A DNA stretch of 64,000 nt from Pectobacterium carotovorum (GCA_016415585.1 CP066552.1:4526001-4590000), one strand, 5' to 3'. Shown: positions 1-8,683, counted from the stretch's first letter. Made by a program: numbers and translations. Notes: generated by a model not told the origin, from the letters alone.

Positions 1-1962
1 AAAATGTTCTTCCTGCTGTGACTCATCACCCGCGGTGATGGTCGGTAAGCAAAACAACGTCTGTGGAACCAGCTTAAACAGCAGCTGAGTTAACTCAGGC
101 TGATTACGTAAGCCAAGAAAGTCACGCCCGCGCCAGAGATGAATCAGGCTATGCCCGCATTCAACGAGCGAACTTAACCGAAAATCGTTGTTTATATCGT
201 CATGCAATAAACGGAATAGCCCGGCTACACGCGACGGTAATCCCAACAGTGCCGCCTGAATCAGCACACGCACCGCATTCTTGCTTGACCGATTCTGCCC
301 CTGTTCCTCTAGCTGCTTTTCCAAATAGAGTAATTTATCGATGGCAATCGCTTCGAGCTGGCTTCCCTTCTCCGAGAGCGTAATCAATCGCCCTTCGATC
401 GACGGTGTCCACGCATAGTGCCACTCTTCAAATAGTAGGTCGAGATTGTGACCACCCAAAAAATCAGGGCCATTACTGCGCGTCGCAAAACCCACTTCAA
501 GGAAGCTCAACAGATGAAGAAAGCGGCTGCGGGCACGATGCTGCGGGTTGCGATAGATATCCAAACGGCTCAGTTTGACGAGCGTATCATCAAGTTTAAA
601 GCGGTGATATTTCGCTAACCGATAGGTTTCATCAACCAGCGGAGGTGTTGCACTGCCTGCTGGGATTTGCCCTAACGCATGACCGGAAAACGCCTTTTTG
701 ATCTCAAGCCACAGATCGCTTTGCGCATCATCAATGCTGCCTTTGATAAAACTACTTTGTAGCCCATCCAGCAGGTCATAACGACCGGGGCCTTCATGCC
801 CGCGCAATGCCGCTAAGCGAACACTCTGTTCTACCGCATTTTTTACCGTGATGTAGCTGGGGGGATCGTCAAAAGATTTAGCGCGGAGCAGGCTGGCAAC
901 TTCAGACAAAAAACGCATCCCCATGTTATTGCGGTGTTCCTGCGTCGTGAGCGCTCGCCCCGTTTTATCGCCCCGCTGCGCCATGAGCATCTGCCAGCTT
1001 CGCTGATAGTACGCGGGCGCAGGCATACCGGAGGCATACCCATTGAGCGCATCTAATCGGTCAAAGCTGTAGCGGATGAGCCACGCACTGTCGTTTTCCG
1101 CCTGCTTCAGCTGTTTTTGGTACTGCTTCTTCGCCGCATCCGTGAAGGCATTGAACGATTTAGCGTCGTGAGACAGCCCTTCGAGCAGCGCCAGCGAATG
1201 AAAACCGCCGGTGACGACCAGAATTTTCCCCGTTGGATGTTCAGCACGAACCTGCATGATAGCGGCGAGCATATGCGCCTCACGCTGTGCAGATCCCTCC
1301 GCTTCCAAAACCTGAGGCTCATAGTCCAGTCGCGCCAATGCACACCAGACTAACGTATCGCGGAAAAGCTGTTGCCAGTTGGTCAGCGCCTCAATCGAAC
1401 GTAATTCAAATAAATGCTCCCACAAATCATCGTGATCGCGGCAATAGCATTTTTTTGCGAGTGCCGAGATAAACTGGCTGTGGGCGAGATAACGTTCCGC
1501 TTGCAGGCTCTGGCTGACGTCATTCTGACGTTCCTCAATCGCGATTTGTTCAACCCACGGCAAATCAATAAAACGCAGCGTCGCGTTGTGACGATGCCCC
1601 GCATGCAGCGCAACCCATTCAGGCGAGTAGTCACAAAAAGGGAAAAAAGCGCTGCGCGTGGTCGCTTGCGGCGTTTCGCCCTCTTGCGACTCGCGGGCTT
1701 GAAAGTCAGCCTGTCCCATCACCGCGATAGGGGGTTTCGCGTCAGGGTGAAGCAAATCGGGCAACAGGTGATTAAAACTGACCGGTGCCTCAATCAGAAT
1801 GTGATCAGGCTGGATATCATCAATCAATGACAGCAGACCATAGGCACACGCTGGGCTATGGTGGCGAACCGGCGCAAAATAGATCTGCTGCGACTGCAAA
1901 AAATCCCATGTTGCCAGCGCCTGCTCCATCCGTGCGGGCAACACAATGTTCGAGAGACTCAC
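1..1962 (-). CDS. DUF5682-family protein, YehM-like, 3' end outside the window
   Basis: An uninterrupted minus-strand frame runs from a GTG at 1962 to base 1 with no stop, so at least 654 codons are present and the C-terminus lies outside the window. The GTG is preceded by GAGGAAA about 8 nt upstream, which decides the start; the ATG at 1976 is in another frame. The translation opens VSLSNIVLPARMEQ and includes FAPVRHHSPAC and a hydrophobic KILVVTGGFHSLAL stretch. I associate these with DUF5682, the family that accompanies MoxR ATPases and vWA proteins (E. coli yehL-yehM-yehP order). It lies 184 bp downstream of the yehL-like ATPase on the same strand, although a dispersed repeat sits between them. 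The molecular function is unknown. The family call rests on synteny and remembered motifs. The next gene off the left edge would be expected to encode a vWA-domain protein. Confidence 0.7.
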   Translation of the reverse strand, partial: MSLSNIVLPARMEQALATWDFLQSQQIYFAPVRHHSPACAYGLLSLIDDIQPDHILIEAPVSFNHLLPDLLHPDAKPPIAVMGQADFQARESQEGETPQATTRSAFFPFCDYSPEWVALHAGHRHNATLRFIDLPWVEQIAIEERQNDVSQSLQAERYLAHSQFISALAKKCYCRDHDDLWEHLFELRSIEALTNWQQLFRDTLVWCALARLDYEPQVLEAEGSAQREAHMLAAIMQVRAEHPTGKILVVTGGFHSLALLEGLSHDAKSFNAFTDAAKKQYQKQLKQAENDSAWLIRYSFDRLDALNGYASGMPAPAYYQRSWQMLMAQRGDKTGRALTTQEHRNNMGMRFLSEVASLLRAKSFDDPPSYITVKNAVEQSVRLAALRGHEGPGRYDLLDGLQSSFIKGSIDDAQSDLWLEIKKAFSGHALGQIPAGSATPPLVDETYRLAKYHRFKLDDTLVKLSRLDIYRNPQHRARSRFLHLLSFLEVGFATRSNGPDFLGGHNLDLLFEEWHYAWTPSIEGRLITLSEKGSQLEAIAIDKLLYLEKQLEEQGQNRSSKNAVRVLIQAALLGLPSRVAGLFRLLHDDINNDFRLSSLVECGHSLIHLWRGRDFLGLRNQPELTQLLFKLVPQTLFCLPTITAGDESQQEEHF

Positions 1963-2042
1963 CAGCGCGTTTCCTCATGAAAAAGTGTCCGTGAAGTAAT
2001 CAGTAACAATGGACTACAGCCTAATGCCGATCGTTTAAGAGC

Positions 2043-2110
2043 CGAGATACACGGAGCGACCACAGGGCGAGGTGTCCCTGCGGGAACCTCATCCCTGTGT
2101 TTCTCCTAAT
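2043..2110. repeat. 68-bp dispersed palindromic repeat, copy 1
   Basis: This intergenic segment is nearly identical to the reverse complement of 60764-60831, with only a few differences across 68 bp. Each copy contains an imperfect inverted repeat (CACGG...GAGG / CCTCGCC...CGTG type) that could fold into a long hairpin. Here it lies between yehL and the DUF5682 gene, in their 3'-5' spacer. It has no coding potential. It is probably a repetitive extragenic palindrome typical of this genus. Confidence 0.8.
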
Positions 2111-2146
2111 ATGAGGCTTAAGAGTGACTAGCATTAGGCCACGGCC

Positions 2147-3256
2147 TTACTTCCAAAACTGTCGTGAGGCATCATAAAACGCTTTCCAGTCATCGCTGCC
2201 TTTTGCCCTTTCTCGCGCCACGTTATCAACGTAGTAGCGCATACGTTTTGCATCGTCAGGATTATCTTTTAATACCACGCCGATAATCTGGCGGGCGATG
2301 GCGCCCGCATTCAGCGTGCTGTCGCCCAGATAATGCGCCTCAAGCGCGGAGGCATAGGCAATGTTGACCGCTTCCGCACTCGACATCACTGCATCAGGCG
2401 TTTTGATGCTGCCGCCGTCGCGCGTATTGCCCGAGCGCAGTTCCTGAAATGTGGTCACCAGCAGTTCAATGACGCTCGGTGGCACGGTGACAAGCGCGGC
2501 CAGATCGCCCAGTTCACGCGTAAGCTGCGTTTGAATAAGCTCAATTTCGAATTCAGGGTCTTGAATCGGCCTCACGGTTTCAAAGTTAAAGCGCCGTTTT
2601 AATGCGGCTGACATTTCATGTACGCCGCGATCGCGCAAGTTCGCCGTGCCAATCAGGTTAAAACCGGGCTTGGCACTGATCCGCCCTTGCTCACCCATTT
2701 CAGGAATCATCAGCTGTTTTTCAGACATCAAAGAGACCAGGACATCTTGTATTTCCGGCGGGCAGCGGGTGATTTCCTCAAAGCGGACAATCCTGCCCTG
2801 CATCATCCCCTGATAGAGCGGTGAACCGATAAGCGCGCGCTCGGTGGGGCCTTCGGCAAGCAGCAGCGCATAGTTCCATGAATACTTGATATGGTCTTCC
2901 GTCGTTCCCGCCGTGCCTTGAATGGTCAGGCCGGAATCTCCCGATATTGCCGCCGCAAACAGCTCAGACAGCATGGATTTTGCAGTTCCAGGCTCGCCAA
3001 CCAGCATCAATCCCTGTTTCCCCAGCAGCGTCACAATCGCCCGATCGACCAGCGCATTATCGCCAAAAAATTTCGCGGAAATATCTAAGGCCTCGTCACC
3101 CAGAATAAACTGGCGCACCGCACGGGGTGAACGCAGCCAACCCTGCGGCTTCGGGTTATTTTCGTCCGCTTTAGTCAGGCGTGCTAATTCATCAGCAAAG
3201 CGGATTTCAGCATGTTGACGAAGTACATCGTTGGCTGTCGGTGAGTGTTTTTCCAT
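2147..3256 (-). CDS. yehL: MoxR-type AAA+ ATPase YehL
   Basis: This is an AAA+ ATPase of the MoxR group, 369 residues from the ATG at 3256. A GTG at 3277 would add seven residues but has no Shine-Dalgarno; the ATG has only a weak GAGAC. Visible motifs are Walker A GEPGTAKSM near residue 90, a Walker B-like IVRFEEI near 165 (Glu where Asp is usual), a sensor-1 region GTANLRDRG and an arginine-rich AALKRRF. MoxR ATPases act as chaperone-like remodelers, usually with a vWA-domain partner; the substrate here is unknown. The gene lies 69 bp downstream of yehI and upstream of a DUF5682 gene. This is the yehI-yehL-yehM arrangement of E. coli, so one operon is likely. The short gap to yehI has no clear terminator. 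Confidence 0.85.
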   Translation of the reverse strand: MEKHSPTANDVLRQHAEIRFADELARLTKADENNPKPQGWLRSPRAVRQFILGDEALDISAKFFGDNALVDRAIVTLLGKQGLMLVGEPGTAKSMLSELFAAAISGDSGLTIQGTAGTTEDHIKYSWNYALLLAEGPTERALIGSPLYQGMMQGRIVRFEEITRCPPEIQDVLVSLMSEKQLMIPEMGEQGRISAKPGFNLIGTANLRDRGVHEMSAALKRRFNFETVRPIQDPEFEIELIQTQLTRELGDLAALVTVPPSVIELLVTTFQELRSGNTRDGGSIKTPDAVMSSAEAVNIAYASALEAHYLGDSTLNAGAIARQIIGVVLKDNPDDAKRMRYYVDNVARERAKGSDDWKAFYDASRQFWK

Positions 3257-3325
3257 GTTCGTGTCTCTGTTCGCCACAAAATAATGAACGAAGCCAGCAC
3301 AAGGTGTACTGGCTCCATAAGCGGA

Positions 3326-6300
3326 TTACCAAGGCGTTTTGCTTTCCCAGTCGGCATCGTATCCCGAGCAGGCTTCTGCGGCTTTCAGGTAATCGGCATA
3401 GCTTTCTGCCAGTAAAATGGGCGGGACATCCTGTAATGCCAGATTGTTGCGATCCCAATAATTTTGCTGATTTTTCTCAAAGCTCAAATCAAACAAGACC
3501 GCCGGAATATTTTCTTCTGGCACGTAGCTACCGCTAAACCCAATATTGACGTACACATTCAAGCTACTGAAATGCTTATAATAATGGTTAAACGATCCGC
3601 CATCTTCCGCTGGCGCACGCTGGTATCCCATCTTGGTTAAGACGCCGCGCAACGTGAACGTATCGGTCAACCACCCTTTTTTATCCTCAATTTCAACCCG
3701 TTTACGATCGAGTTCGGGCAGCATGTTCACCATCTGCGAGAACAAGAACGTCACTTTATAATCCTTAAAGTGCGCGAGCCAGGCTTCACGCGTCTCGTTA
3801 TCGACAATGGCCGCATGCGCAAGCTGAATCATCGTGCCGTCCGATAATTCCACTTCATCGTCTTCAAGATTAAGTAAGCAACCGTCATCCGTCGGCCGGA
3901 AGGTATTGAGCACCTGCTCACCCTTCACTTCTTGCCACACCAGACGCTCGATTAACGGACGCATCACAGGGTGACCCATGATGTAAGTCTGCCAGTCCTC
4001 GCCCGACCATTGGCGCTGAGCACACATCGATTCATACAAACGTGCGGTTTGCAGGTCGATCACCTGTTTCAGCTCTTTTTTGCTCGATGAGAACAGCTTT
4101 TTCGCTTCTTTTATCTGCTCTTCGTTATCCGTTTTACGCGCCGCAGGCAGGGCTTTAATCTCTTTCCCTTCCGGGTTCAGGAGCACCAACTTCTGTTTGC
4201 TGTCCATGCGTGCGGTAAAGATCCGCTCTCCGTATTCCAGCACCAGCGTGCCCGTTTCATCCAACCCCGCCGTAGGGATCGTGCGGTCGGCCAGCTCATC
4301 CGCGCTCCAGCCATTGCGGTCGGCAATCTCTTTGACTAACTCACGCGCCTTTTCCTGAATCGCCGCGGTACGGTAGCGGCGTGAAAGTGAGAGTAACAAT
4401 TGGATAATGAGCGGATCGTCGCTAATCGCCATCGCGCTGATCATCGCTTCAATCTGTGAACGACGCTGATAATGGTCACGCGTGTAATTGCGTAATGCGG
4501 AGACGGCAACATGGCCCTCGATACGACCAATCAACGCCAACATACCTTTATCCGCGATGGCAGAACCTAAATAGCGCCGCAAGACTTCATTCTTTATTTC
4601 CTCAGCCGCCTGCTCCAGCGTGTAATGCTCATATTTTTGGTAATACTCAGGGTAACGCTCAAGATAATACTGATACGTTTTTAAACGTGCGGGCGCATCC
4701 TTATGCGCTTCCAGCATCGCGTCTTCCAGCGATGGGTTTTTTACATCCTGCGTGATGAAGGAATGTAAAACAAAATGGCCCAGCTTATGCTGGCTCTCTT
4801 TGGCTAATAACCCGACATAGCGTTGCAATAACGTGTTACCGGCGGGCATTTTTAATTTCACCGCCAGAATGATCCACCATTTGATAATGTCGGCATCGAC
4901 GGCCTTGCCGTTTTCCCATTTCAATGACGGTATCGCGTTATAGTCAAACCAGCTCATGCTCGCAGGCGGGCTTGCTTTCAATCCCTTCAACGCTTCGTCA
5001 CGCAATACCTTTTCGGACAAATACGGCGAAATATCCTCACCAAACTGCTCTAACGCCGCCAGCAATGCGGCACGGACGGTTTCTCTCTTCTCTTTTTTTA
5101 ACAGTGCATAAAGCGGCGCGATGCTGTCTTTATGTTTTATCCGCGCAAGCCATTCAATCGTGGTAATACGGATTTCTTGTTTCGCGGAATGTAGGCTTTC
5201 CTGCGCATTCACATGCACGTTCGGCAATTTTTCAAGCAACTTCTGCGCACTCACGCGGAACGTTTTATTCTCGCCTAACGCCAATTCCATAATGCGTGGA
5301 ATAAACTGCGCGGGAATAGCAGGGAATTTATCAAGCAGCTCAAAGGCCTGACCCAATTCAAATTTTCGATATTGGCTGTCACTCTTATTCGGCAATAGCC
5401 CCAACGCTTCGGCGATATAGTCTGGATGTTGAGAGAAAAAAGGCCAGAGCTGTTCCGGTTTAGGGAATAGCCTCAACCCATGATTATAAGACTCTAAACA
5501 TAACGAGGCGGCGATCCGTGCAGGTTCTGGGCATGCCAGCGCCTGCAAAACACCTTCAATTTGTCGTAATTCCAATCCTGCGACAATATGAGCGGGTGCT
5601 TCATGTTCTATTCGAGCAGTGCTTAGATTGAAATGTGCATACATGTTGCCAAAAATAATTCTCATAGCATGGTAAAACGTAAATTCAGGAAGATTGGTAA
5701 TACGTTTTTTATATTTAATAATGCTAGTATCTTCACTAGATAATTTATGATTACCATGATTAAGCTTATCAACCAAAGAACGGCAATGCTCAGCATTCAA
5801 TTTTTTTAATTTAGCATAATGATCTTGCGCCCATTTGTATTTGTACGCATTCGATTTATTTTGTTCTATTTCTTTTTCCGCATTTATTCTTGCCGTTTCC
5901 ACCATCTCGATCAGGTTTTCGACAAGAATATCTTTTGCGCTTTCAGGCAACGGCGTATCAACCAGCAGCGTGAGTTCGGGTAATTCAGGGAGTGCCATAT
6001 CCTGTGCCGTATCAACAACGTCAAAACGTGTCATAGCACTTTCGATACTTTTTATTACTGCCTTACTTTTTTCTAACTGTAACGCCTGTTCTAAAATATC
6101 TTTATTTTCGCCTTGACGGGCAAAGAGATCGGCAGCCTGAGAGCGCTGTTTTGGCGTTCCGTTAAATAGGATATCACTCAGGTATTTTTTGACATCATTA
6201 GCGGGAAGCGTATTCAGCAGCGGTTCAGCTTCGCTGCGCACCGTTTTTTTCTGATCCATTGCTAATTTAACAATGACATCTGAGAAAAAAACACGCAACA

Positions 6301-7069
6301 CTTCACGATCGGACAAGTATTTCAGGAACTGAATCAGGCCGAGTGCAGAAAGTTTGTCCACTAGCGTCGTGCGGACAAACTGTGCATGACTTTCGATGTA
6401 TGTCTGCAAATCAGGGAGTTCAAAGAAAAGCGCTAACTCCGAGCTATAGTATTCGCCTATTTCCTTCCGATCAAAAATAGCAAATAAAATATTCTCGCCT
6501 TTCTCATCATGCTGTTCACTAGCAACCAGGTCAGCGAGAAGTTGAACACTCCAGTCAGCACGGTGCTTTAATTTAAGCTTTTCATTAGATGTGCTTTTCA
6601 ACGTAGTGACCAGCGCATCACAGAGCAAATAAACCATCCAATTTGGTACTTCGTCAGTTATTATTTTTATATTTTTATTCTGACATGCCGCAGCTAATAC
6701 TTTCGCAAAGCGTACCGTTTGTTCGTTTGTTAACCCTTGGCCTACCATGGAATAGAGTTTATAACGTGCATTCCTTGCCTGCCTGATTATTTTACTATAT
6801 TCACTGGAATTAAAACTATTATTTTGAACATAGTACCAGTCAACCGAACCCGGCTTGTCCAGAAGGACGATTGTTTTATCAGAATCTAACTGATTTAAGG
6901 CATAAAGAACCTCAGGTTCGGTGCCCGTCATGACATAATGAAATATTTTCTTCGGCAACGTTTTATCAAGTTCTGCAAGCGGTAAGAGAGATTCTTGCAA
7001 CAGATTTTCCGTCGGCGTTACTTTCTTGTCACCAAAAATCGGCAACAGATCGAATAATTTTTTTATCAT
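3326..7069 (-). CDS. yehI: DUF4132 / HEAT-like repeat protein YehI
   Basis: A very large soluble protein of 1247 residues, like E. coli YehI (formerly MolR). No signal peptide or membrane segment is visible. The middle third is leucine/alanine-rich with HEAT-like helices, for example ITTIEWLARIKHKDSIAPLY. The C-terminal third, from roughly residue 930, carries the DUF4132-type region with SADELADRTIPTAGL and MGHPVMRPLIERLVWQ. The start ATG at 7069 has AGGTG seven bases upstream. The 5' part of the gene is clearly more AT-rich than the 3' part, which hints at mosaic history. It is the first gene of the yehI-yehL-DUF5682 run on the minus strand. The biochemical role is unknown. Related vWA-MoxR ternary clusters have been proposed to act in stress or conflict responses, but nothing in the sequence proves that here. 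Confidence 0.8.
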   Translation of the reverse strand: MIKKLFDLLPIFGDKKVTPTENLLQESLLPLAELDKTLPKKIFHYVMTGTEPEVLYALNQLDSDKTIVLLDKPGSVDWYYVQNNSFNSSEYSKIIRQARNARYKLYSMVGQGLTNEQTVRFAKVLAAACQNKNIKIITDEVPNWMVYLLCDALVTTLKSTSNEKLKLKHRADWSVQLLADLVASEQHDEKGENILFAIFDRKEIGEYYSSELALFFELPDLQTYIESHAQFVRTTLVDKLSALGLIQFLKYLSDREVLRVFFSDVIVKLAMDQKKTVRSEAEPLLNTLPANDVKKYLSDILFNGTPKQRSQAADLFARQGENKDILEQALQLEKSKAVIKSIESAMTRFDVVDTAQDMALPELPELTLLVDTPLPESAKDILVENLIEMVETARINAEKEIEQNKSNAYKYKWAQDHYAKLKKLNAEHCRSLVDKLNHGNHKLSSEDTSIIKYKKRITNLPEFTFYHAMRIIFGNMYAHFNLSTARIEHEAPAHIVAGLELRQIEGVLQALACPEPARIAASLCLESYNHGLRLFPKPEQLWPFFSQHPDYIAEALGLLPNKSDSQYRKFELGQAFELLDKFPAIPAQFIPRIMELALGENKTFRVSAQKLLEKLPNVHVNAQESLHSAKQEIRITTIEWLARIKHKDSIAPLYALLKKEKRETVRAALLAALEQFGEDISPYLSEKVLRDEALKGLKASPPASMSWFDYNAIPSLKWENGKAVDADIIKWWIILAVKLKMPAGNTLLQRYVGLLAKESQHKLGHFVLHSFITQDVKNPSLEDAMLEAHKDAPARLKTYQYYLERYPEYYQKYEHYTLEQAAEEIKNEVLRRYLGSAIADKGMLALIGRIEGHVAVSALRNYTRDHYQRRSQIEAMISAMAISDDPLIIQLLLSLSRRYRTAAIQEKARELVKEIADRNGWSADELADRTIPTAGLDETGTLVLEYGERIFTARMDSKQKLVLLNPEGKEIKALPAARKTDNEEQIKEAKKLFSSSKKELKQVIDLQTARLYESMCAQRQWSGEDWQTYIMGHPVMRPLIERLVWQEVKGEQVLNTFRPTDDGCLLNLEDDEVELSDGTMIQLAHAAIVDNETREAWLAHFKDYKVTFLFSQMVNMLPELDRKRVEIEDKKGWLTDTFTLRGVLTKMGYQRAPAEDGGSFNHYYKHFSSLNVYVNIGFSGSYVPEENIPAVLFDLSFEKNQQNYWDRNNLALQDVPPILLAESYADYLKAAEACSGYDADWESKTPW

Positions 7070-7301
7070 GTCAGCACCTGGTTATGTATAGATAAACAGT
7101 AATTTTTTAACATGATTTGTGATTATTCTCAATTTCAAAATTCATCTTTTTTTACAAATTTTAATTTCGCTTATTGTGATTTATATAGTGAATAAATCCA
7201 ATTTATTTGAATCTTATCCAAAATTTTAGGTGAAAATAGAATTGGTTGAAAATATCGCAATATTAATGAAAACATCAGAAATTACGTGGCTATTTTTAGA
7301 T

Positions 7302-7321
7302 AAAAAACCCGCCGAAGCGGG
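7302..7321 (-). terminator. Intrinsic terminator of hicB
   Basis: On the minus strand a CCCGC-TTCG-GCGGG hairpin is followed by six T residues, a few bases after the hicB stop codon. It is a textbook Rho-independent terminator. Confidence 0.85.
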
Positions 7322-7327
7322 ATATTG

Positions 7328-7690
7328 TCAAGCCTGTTTCAGGTGTTCGCTAAGCGTTTCAACAATAAACGTATTCACTGAAATGTGACGTTCAGCGGCC
7401 GCAATGGTCAGTCGTTCCCCGAATGACTCAGGGTAACGGAGGGTGAATGTTTTCACCTTCTCTTCACGCTCGTAAGGTTCGATGCCATTTTCCTGACAGT
7501 CTTCCAGATATTCGCGTAGCGAAATTTCACCCTCGCTTCTCAAACCATTAATACTGTCAGCGACAAAATCACAGTAGCCAGATAAACCAATAAACTTACC
7601 ACGAAACATACCCATTTCCGGTACGTAACTGATAATGGCCGGTTGTCCAGAAACAACCATCGTATTTGGTGTGTTGAGTGCTTTCGTCAT
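7328..7690 (-). CDS. hicB: HicB-family antitoxin
   Basis: A 120-residue protein from the ATG at 7690. The start is supported by AGGAGT seven bases upstream, and the upstream in-frame extension lacks a ribosome site. The N-terminal half (GKFIGLSGYCDFVADSI, then EGEISLREYLEDC) is the HicB partial RNase-H-like fold. The C-terminal half (TFTLRYPESFGERLTIAAAE, then SVNTFIVETLSEHL) is a ribbon-helix-helix DNA-binding domain. HicB antitoxins neutralise the HicA mRNA interferase and repress their own promoter. No full-length hicA is present; a 33-codon ORF overlaps the start by 4 nt (ATGA) and may be a remnant or a short partner. A clear terminator follows. The family call is fairly secure, the toxin pairing is not. 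Confidence 0.8.
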   Translation of the reverse strand: MTKALNTPNTMVVSGQPAIISYVPEMGMFRGKFIGLSGYCDFVADSINGLRSEGEISLREYLEDCQENGIEPYEREEKVKTFTLRYPESFGERLTIAAAERHISVNTFIVETLSEHLKQA

Positions 7691-7788
7691 GGTTTTACTC
7701 CTATACTTTCCAGCCATTCACGCAGGCTAACCAGTGCACCTTTATCAGTATCCGGTGACGGATGAGGACACCGATTCCATGATGTCAT
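7687..7788 (-). CDS. 33-codon ORF overlapping hicB, possible hicA remnant
   Basis: A short ORF begins at the ATG at 7788, directly after an in-frame TAA, and ends in the ATGA that starts hicB. Its product contains CPHPSPDTDKGALVSL and ends WLESIGVKP. The HPxxxxxxGxxxSL pattern resembles the C-terminal strand and helix of HicA toxins, but the catalytic N-terminal part is absent. It has no Shine-Dalgarno. However, a good promoter (TTGACT, 16 bp, TATACT) ends only about 11 bases before the ATG, so a leaderless or nearly leaderless transcript is possible. It could be a truncated hicA kept for translational coupling to hicB, a genuine micropeptide, or non-coding. Confidence 0.4.
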   Translation of the reverse strand: MTSWNRCPHPSPDTDKGALVSLREWLESIGVKP

Positions 7789-7789
7789 T

Positions 7790-7840
7790 TACTGAAGTCA
7801 GTATAGACACCGCAAATATGAAGTCAAATAATGAAGTCAA
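7790..7840 (-). promoter_or_regulatory. hicB promoter with direct repeats and operator palindrome
   Basis: On the minus strand a -35 TTGACT (7827-7822) and a -10 TATACT (7805-7800) are separated by 16 bp. The octamer TGAAGTCA (plus strand) occurs three times, at 7793, 7819 and 7832; the last two are 13 bp apart. TACTGA-AG-TCAGTA at 7790-7803 is an inverted repeat overlapping the -10 and the presumed start site. This is the layout expected for HicB autorepression. Binding is inferred. Confidence 0.6.
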
Positions 7841-7867
7841 AGCACGCTATCTGCTTTAAAAAATCCC

Positions 7868-7929
7868 AAAAAAAAGCCCTCCATCATGGAGGGCAAAAAG
7901 ACAGGGATGGTGTCTATGGCAAGGAAAAA
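7868..7929 (-). ncRNA. cpxQ: CpxQ small RNA from the cpxP 3'UTR
   Basis: The end of the cpxP transcript matches the E. coli/Salmonella CpxQ sRNA as I remember it. It has a TTTTCC 5' processing context, then TTGCCATAGACACCATCCC, then TGTC. It ends in a strong terminator hairpin (GCCCTCCAT-GATGGAGGGC type, 7876-7894) followed by eight T residues. In E. coli, RNase E releases CpxQ from cpxP mRNA; with Hfq it represses inner-membrane and other envelope mRNAs. The conserved seed-bearing 5' half and a diverged terminator stem are what selection on the sRNA would leave. The same hairpin terminates cpxP. Confidence 0.85.
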
Positions 7930-8005
7930 CAGGGTGTGTACCTACTACACATTACTACTCGGACTGCACTACATTTCCTACAGACTACTTACTACACTAG
8001 CGCTA

Positions 8006-8530
8006 CTACTCGGGATTCTTTGTCTCGGTATGGCTTGTCGTGCCTGGTGCTGGCGCGGCCATCTGGTTAAACATGGATATCTGCTGCTGCATCTCTTTCA
8101 TGCGTTGCTTATGCTTCAGCTCTAGTATCTCTTTCTGCGCTGGCGTCAGCAGGTTATACATTTGGTTGCGCACTCGGGTCATCTGAATCTGACGCTCAAG
8201 CTGCACACTCATCATTCGGGTTATCTGCGCTCGCACCGCCGCTTCATCAAACGTTTCTGCCGTCACCAGCTTATGCATGGCTTTAACATCTTCGGCATTA
8301 AACGCCGGTTTGTCCTGACGACTTTGGTGCATCAAATCACGCATTTGCTGACGCTGTTGCTCAGTCAGCCTCACGCCATCGAACATACCTTGCTGGCCGG
8401 GTGCGCCTTTTGTGGCGGAATCATCGATATGCCAGCCGCTCGCCGGGGCGTCTCCACTTTCTGCTGCAAAGGCGGTAAAAGTGCCTAACATAAGCAGTGA
8501 AGCAAGAGATAAGGTTGCGAACTGTTGCAT
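8006..8530 (-). CDS. cpxP: Periplasmic Cpx regulator CpxP
   Basis: A 174-residue precursor starting at the ATG at 8530, with GGAG eight bases upstream; longer upstream frames lack a ribosome site. A Sec signal peptide (MQQFATLSLASLLMLG, cleavage after FAA) is followed by two LTxxQ motifs, LTEQQ near residue 56 and LTPAQ near 130, which define the CpxP/Spy family. CpxP binds the CpxA sensor domain in the periplasm to dampen signalling and delivers misfolded pilins to DegP. The gene is divergent from cpxRA across a 153-bp spacer holding a perfect CpxR box. Its 3'UTR yields CpxQ. Between the stop codon and CpxQ lie about 76 nt unusually rich in GTAG. Confidence 0.93.
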   Translation of the reverse strand: MQQFATLSLASLLMLGTFTAFAAESGDAPASGWHIDDSATKGAPGQQGMFDGVRLTEQQRQQMRDLMHQSRQDKPAFNAEDVKAMHKLVTAETFDEAAVRAQITRMMSVQLERQIQMTRVRNQMYNLLTPAQKEILELKHKQRMKEMQQQISMFNQMAAPAPGTTSHTETKNPE

Positions 8531-8614
8531 CAATAACTCTCCAGAGCGGTACGTCATTTTGTGAATCAATGAACAGGAGTCTACGCATCTTGCTGCAAAC
8601 ATCCGTCAGAGGAT

Positions 8615-8629
8615 GTAAAACTACGTAAA
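8615..8629. promoter_or_regulatory. CpxR binding box
   Basis: GTAAA-N5-GTAAA occurs exactly (GTAAAACTACGTAAA), matching the CpxR consensus. It lies in the cpxP/cpxR divergent spacer, 85 bp from the cpxP start and 55 bp from the cpxR start. It presumably drives both cpxP induction and cpxRA autoregulation. Confidence 0.9.
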
Positions 8630-8683
8630 GTCATGGAATAGCGCTAATCTATGTCGTATTTTGCCCTTGGAGGTAGAGAAAAC

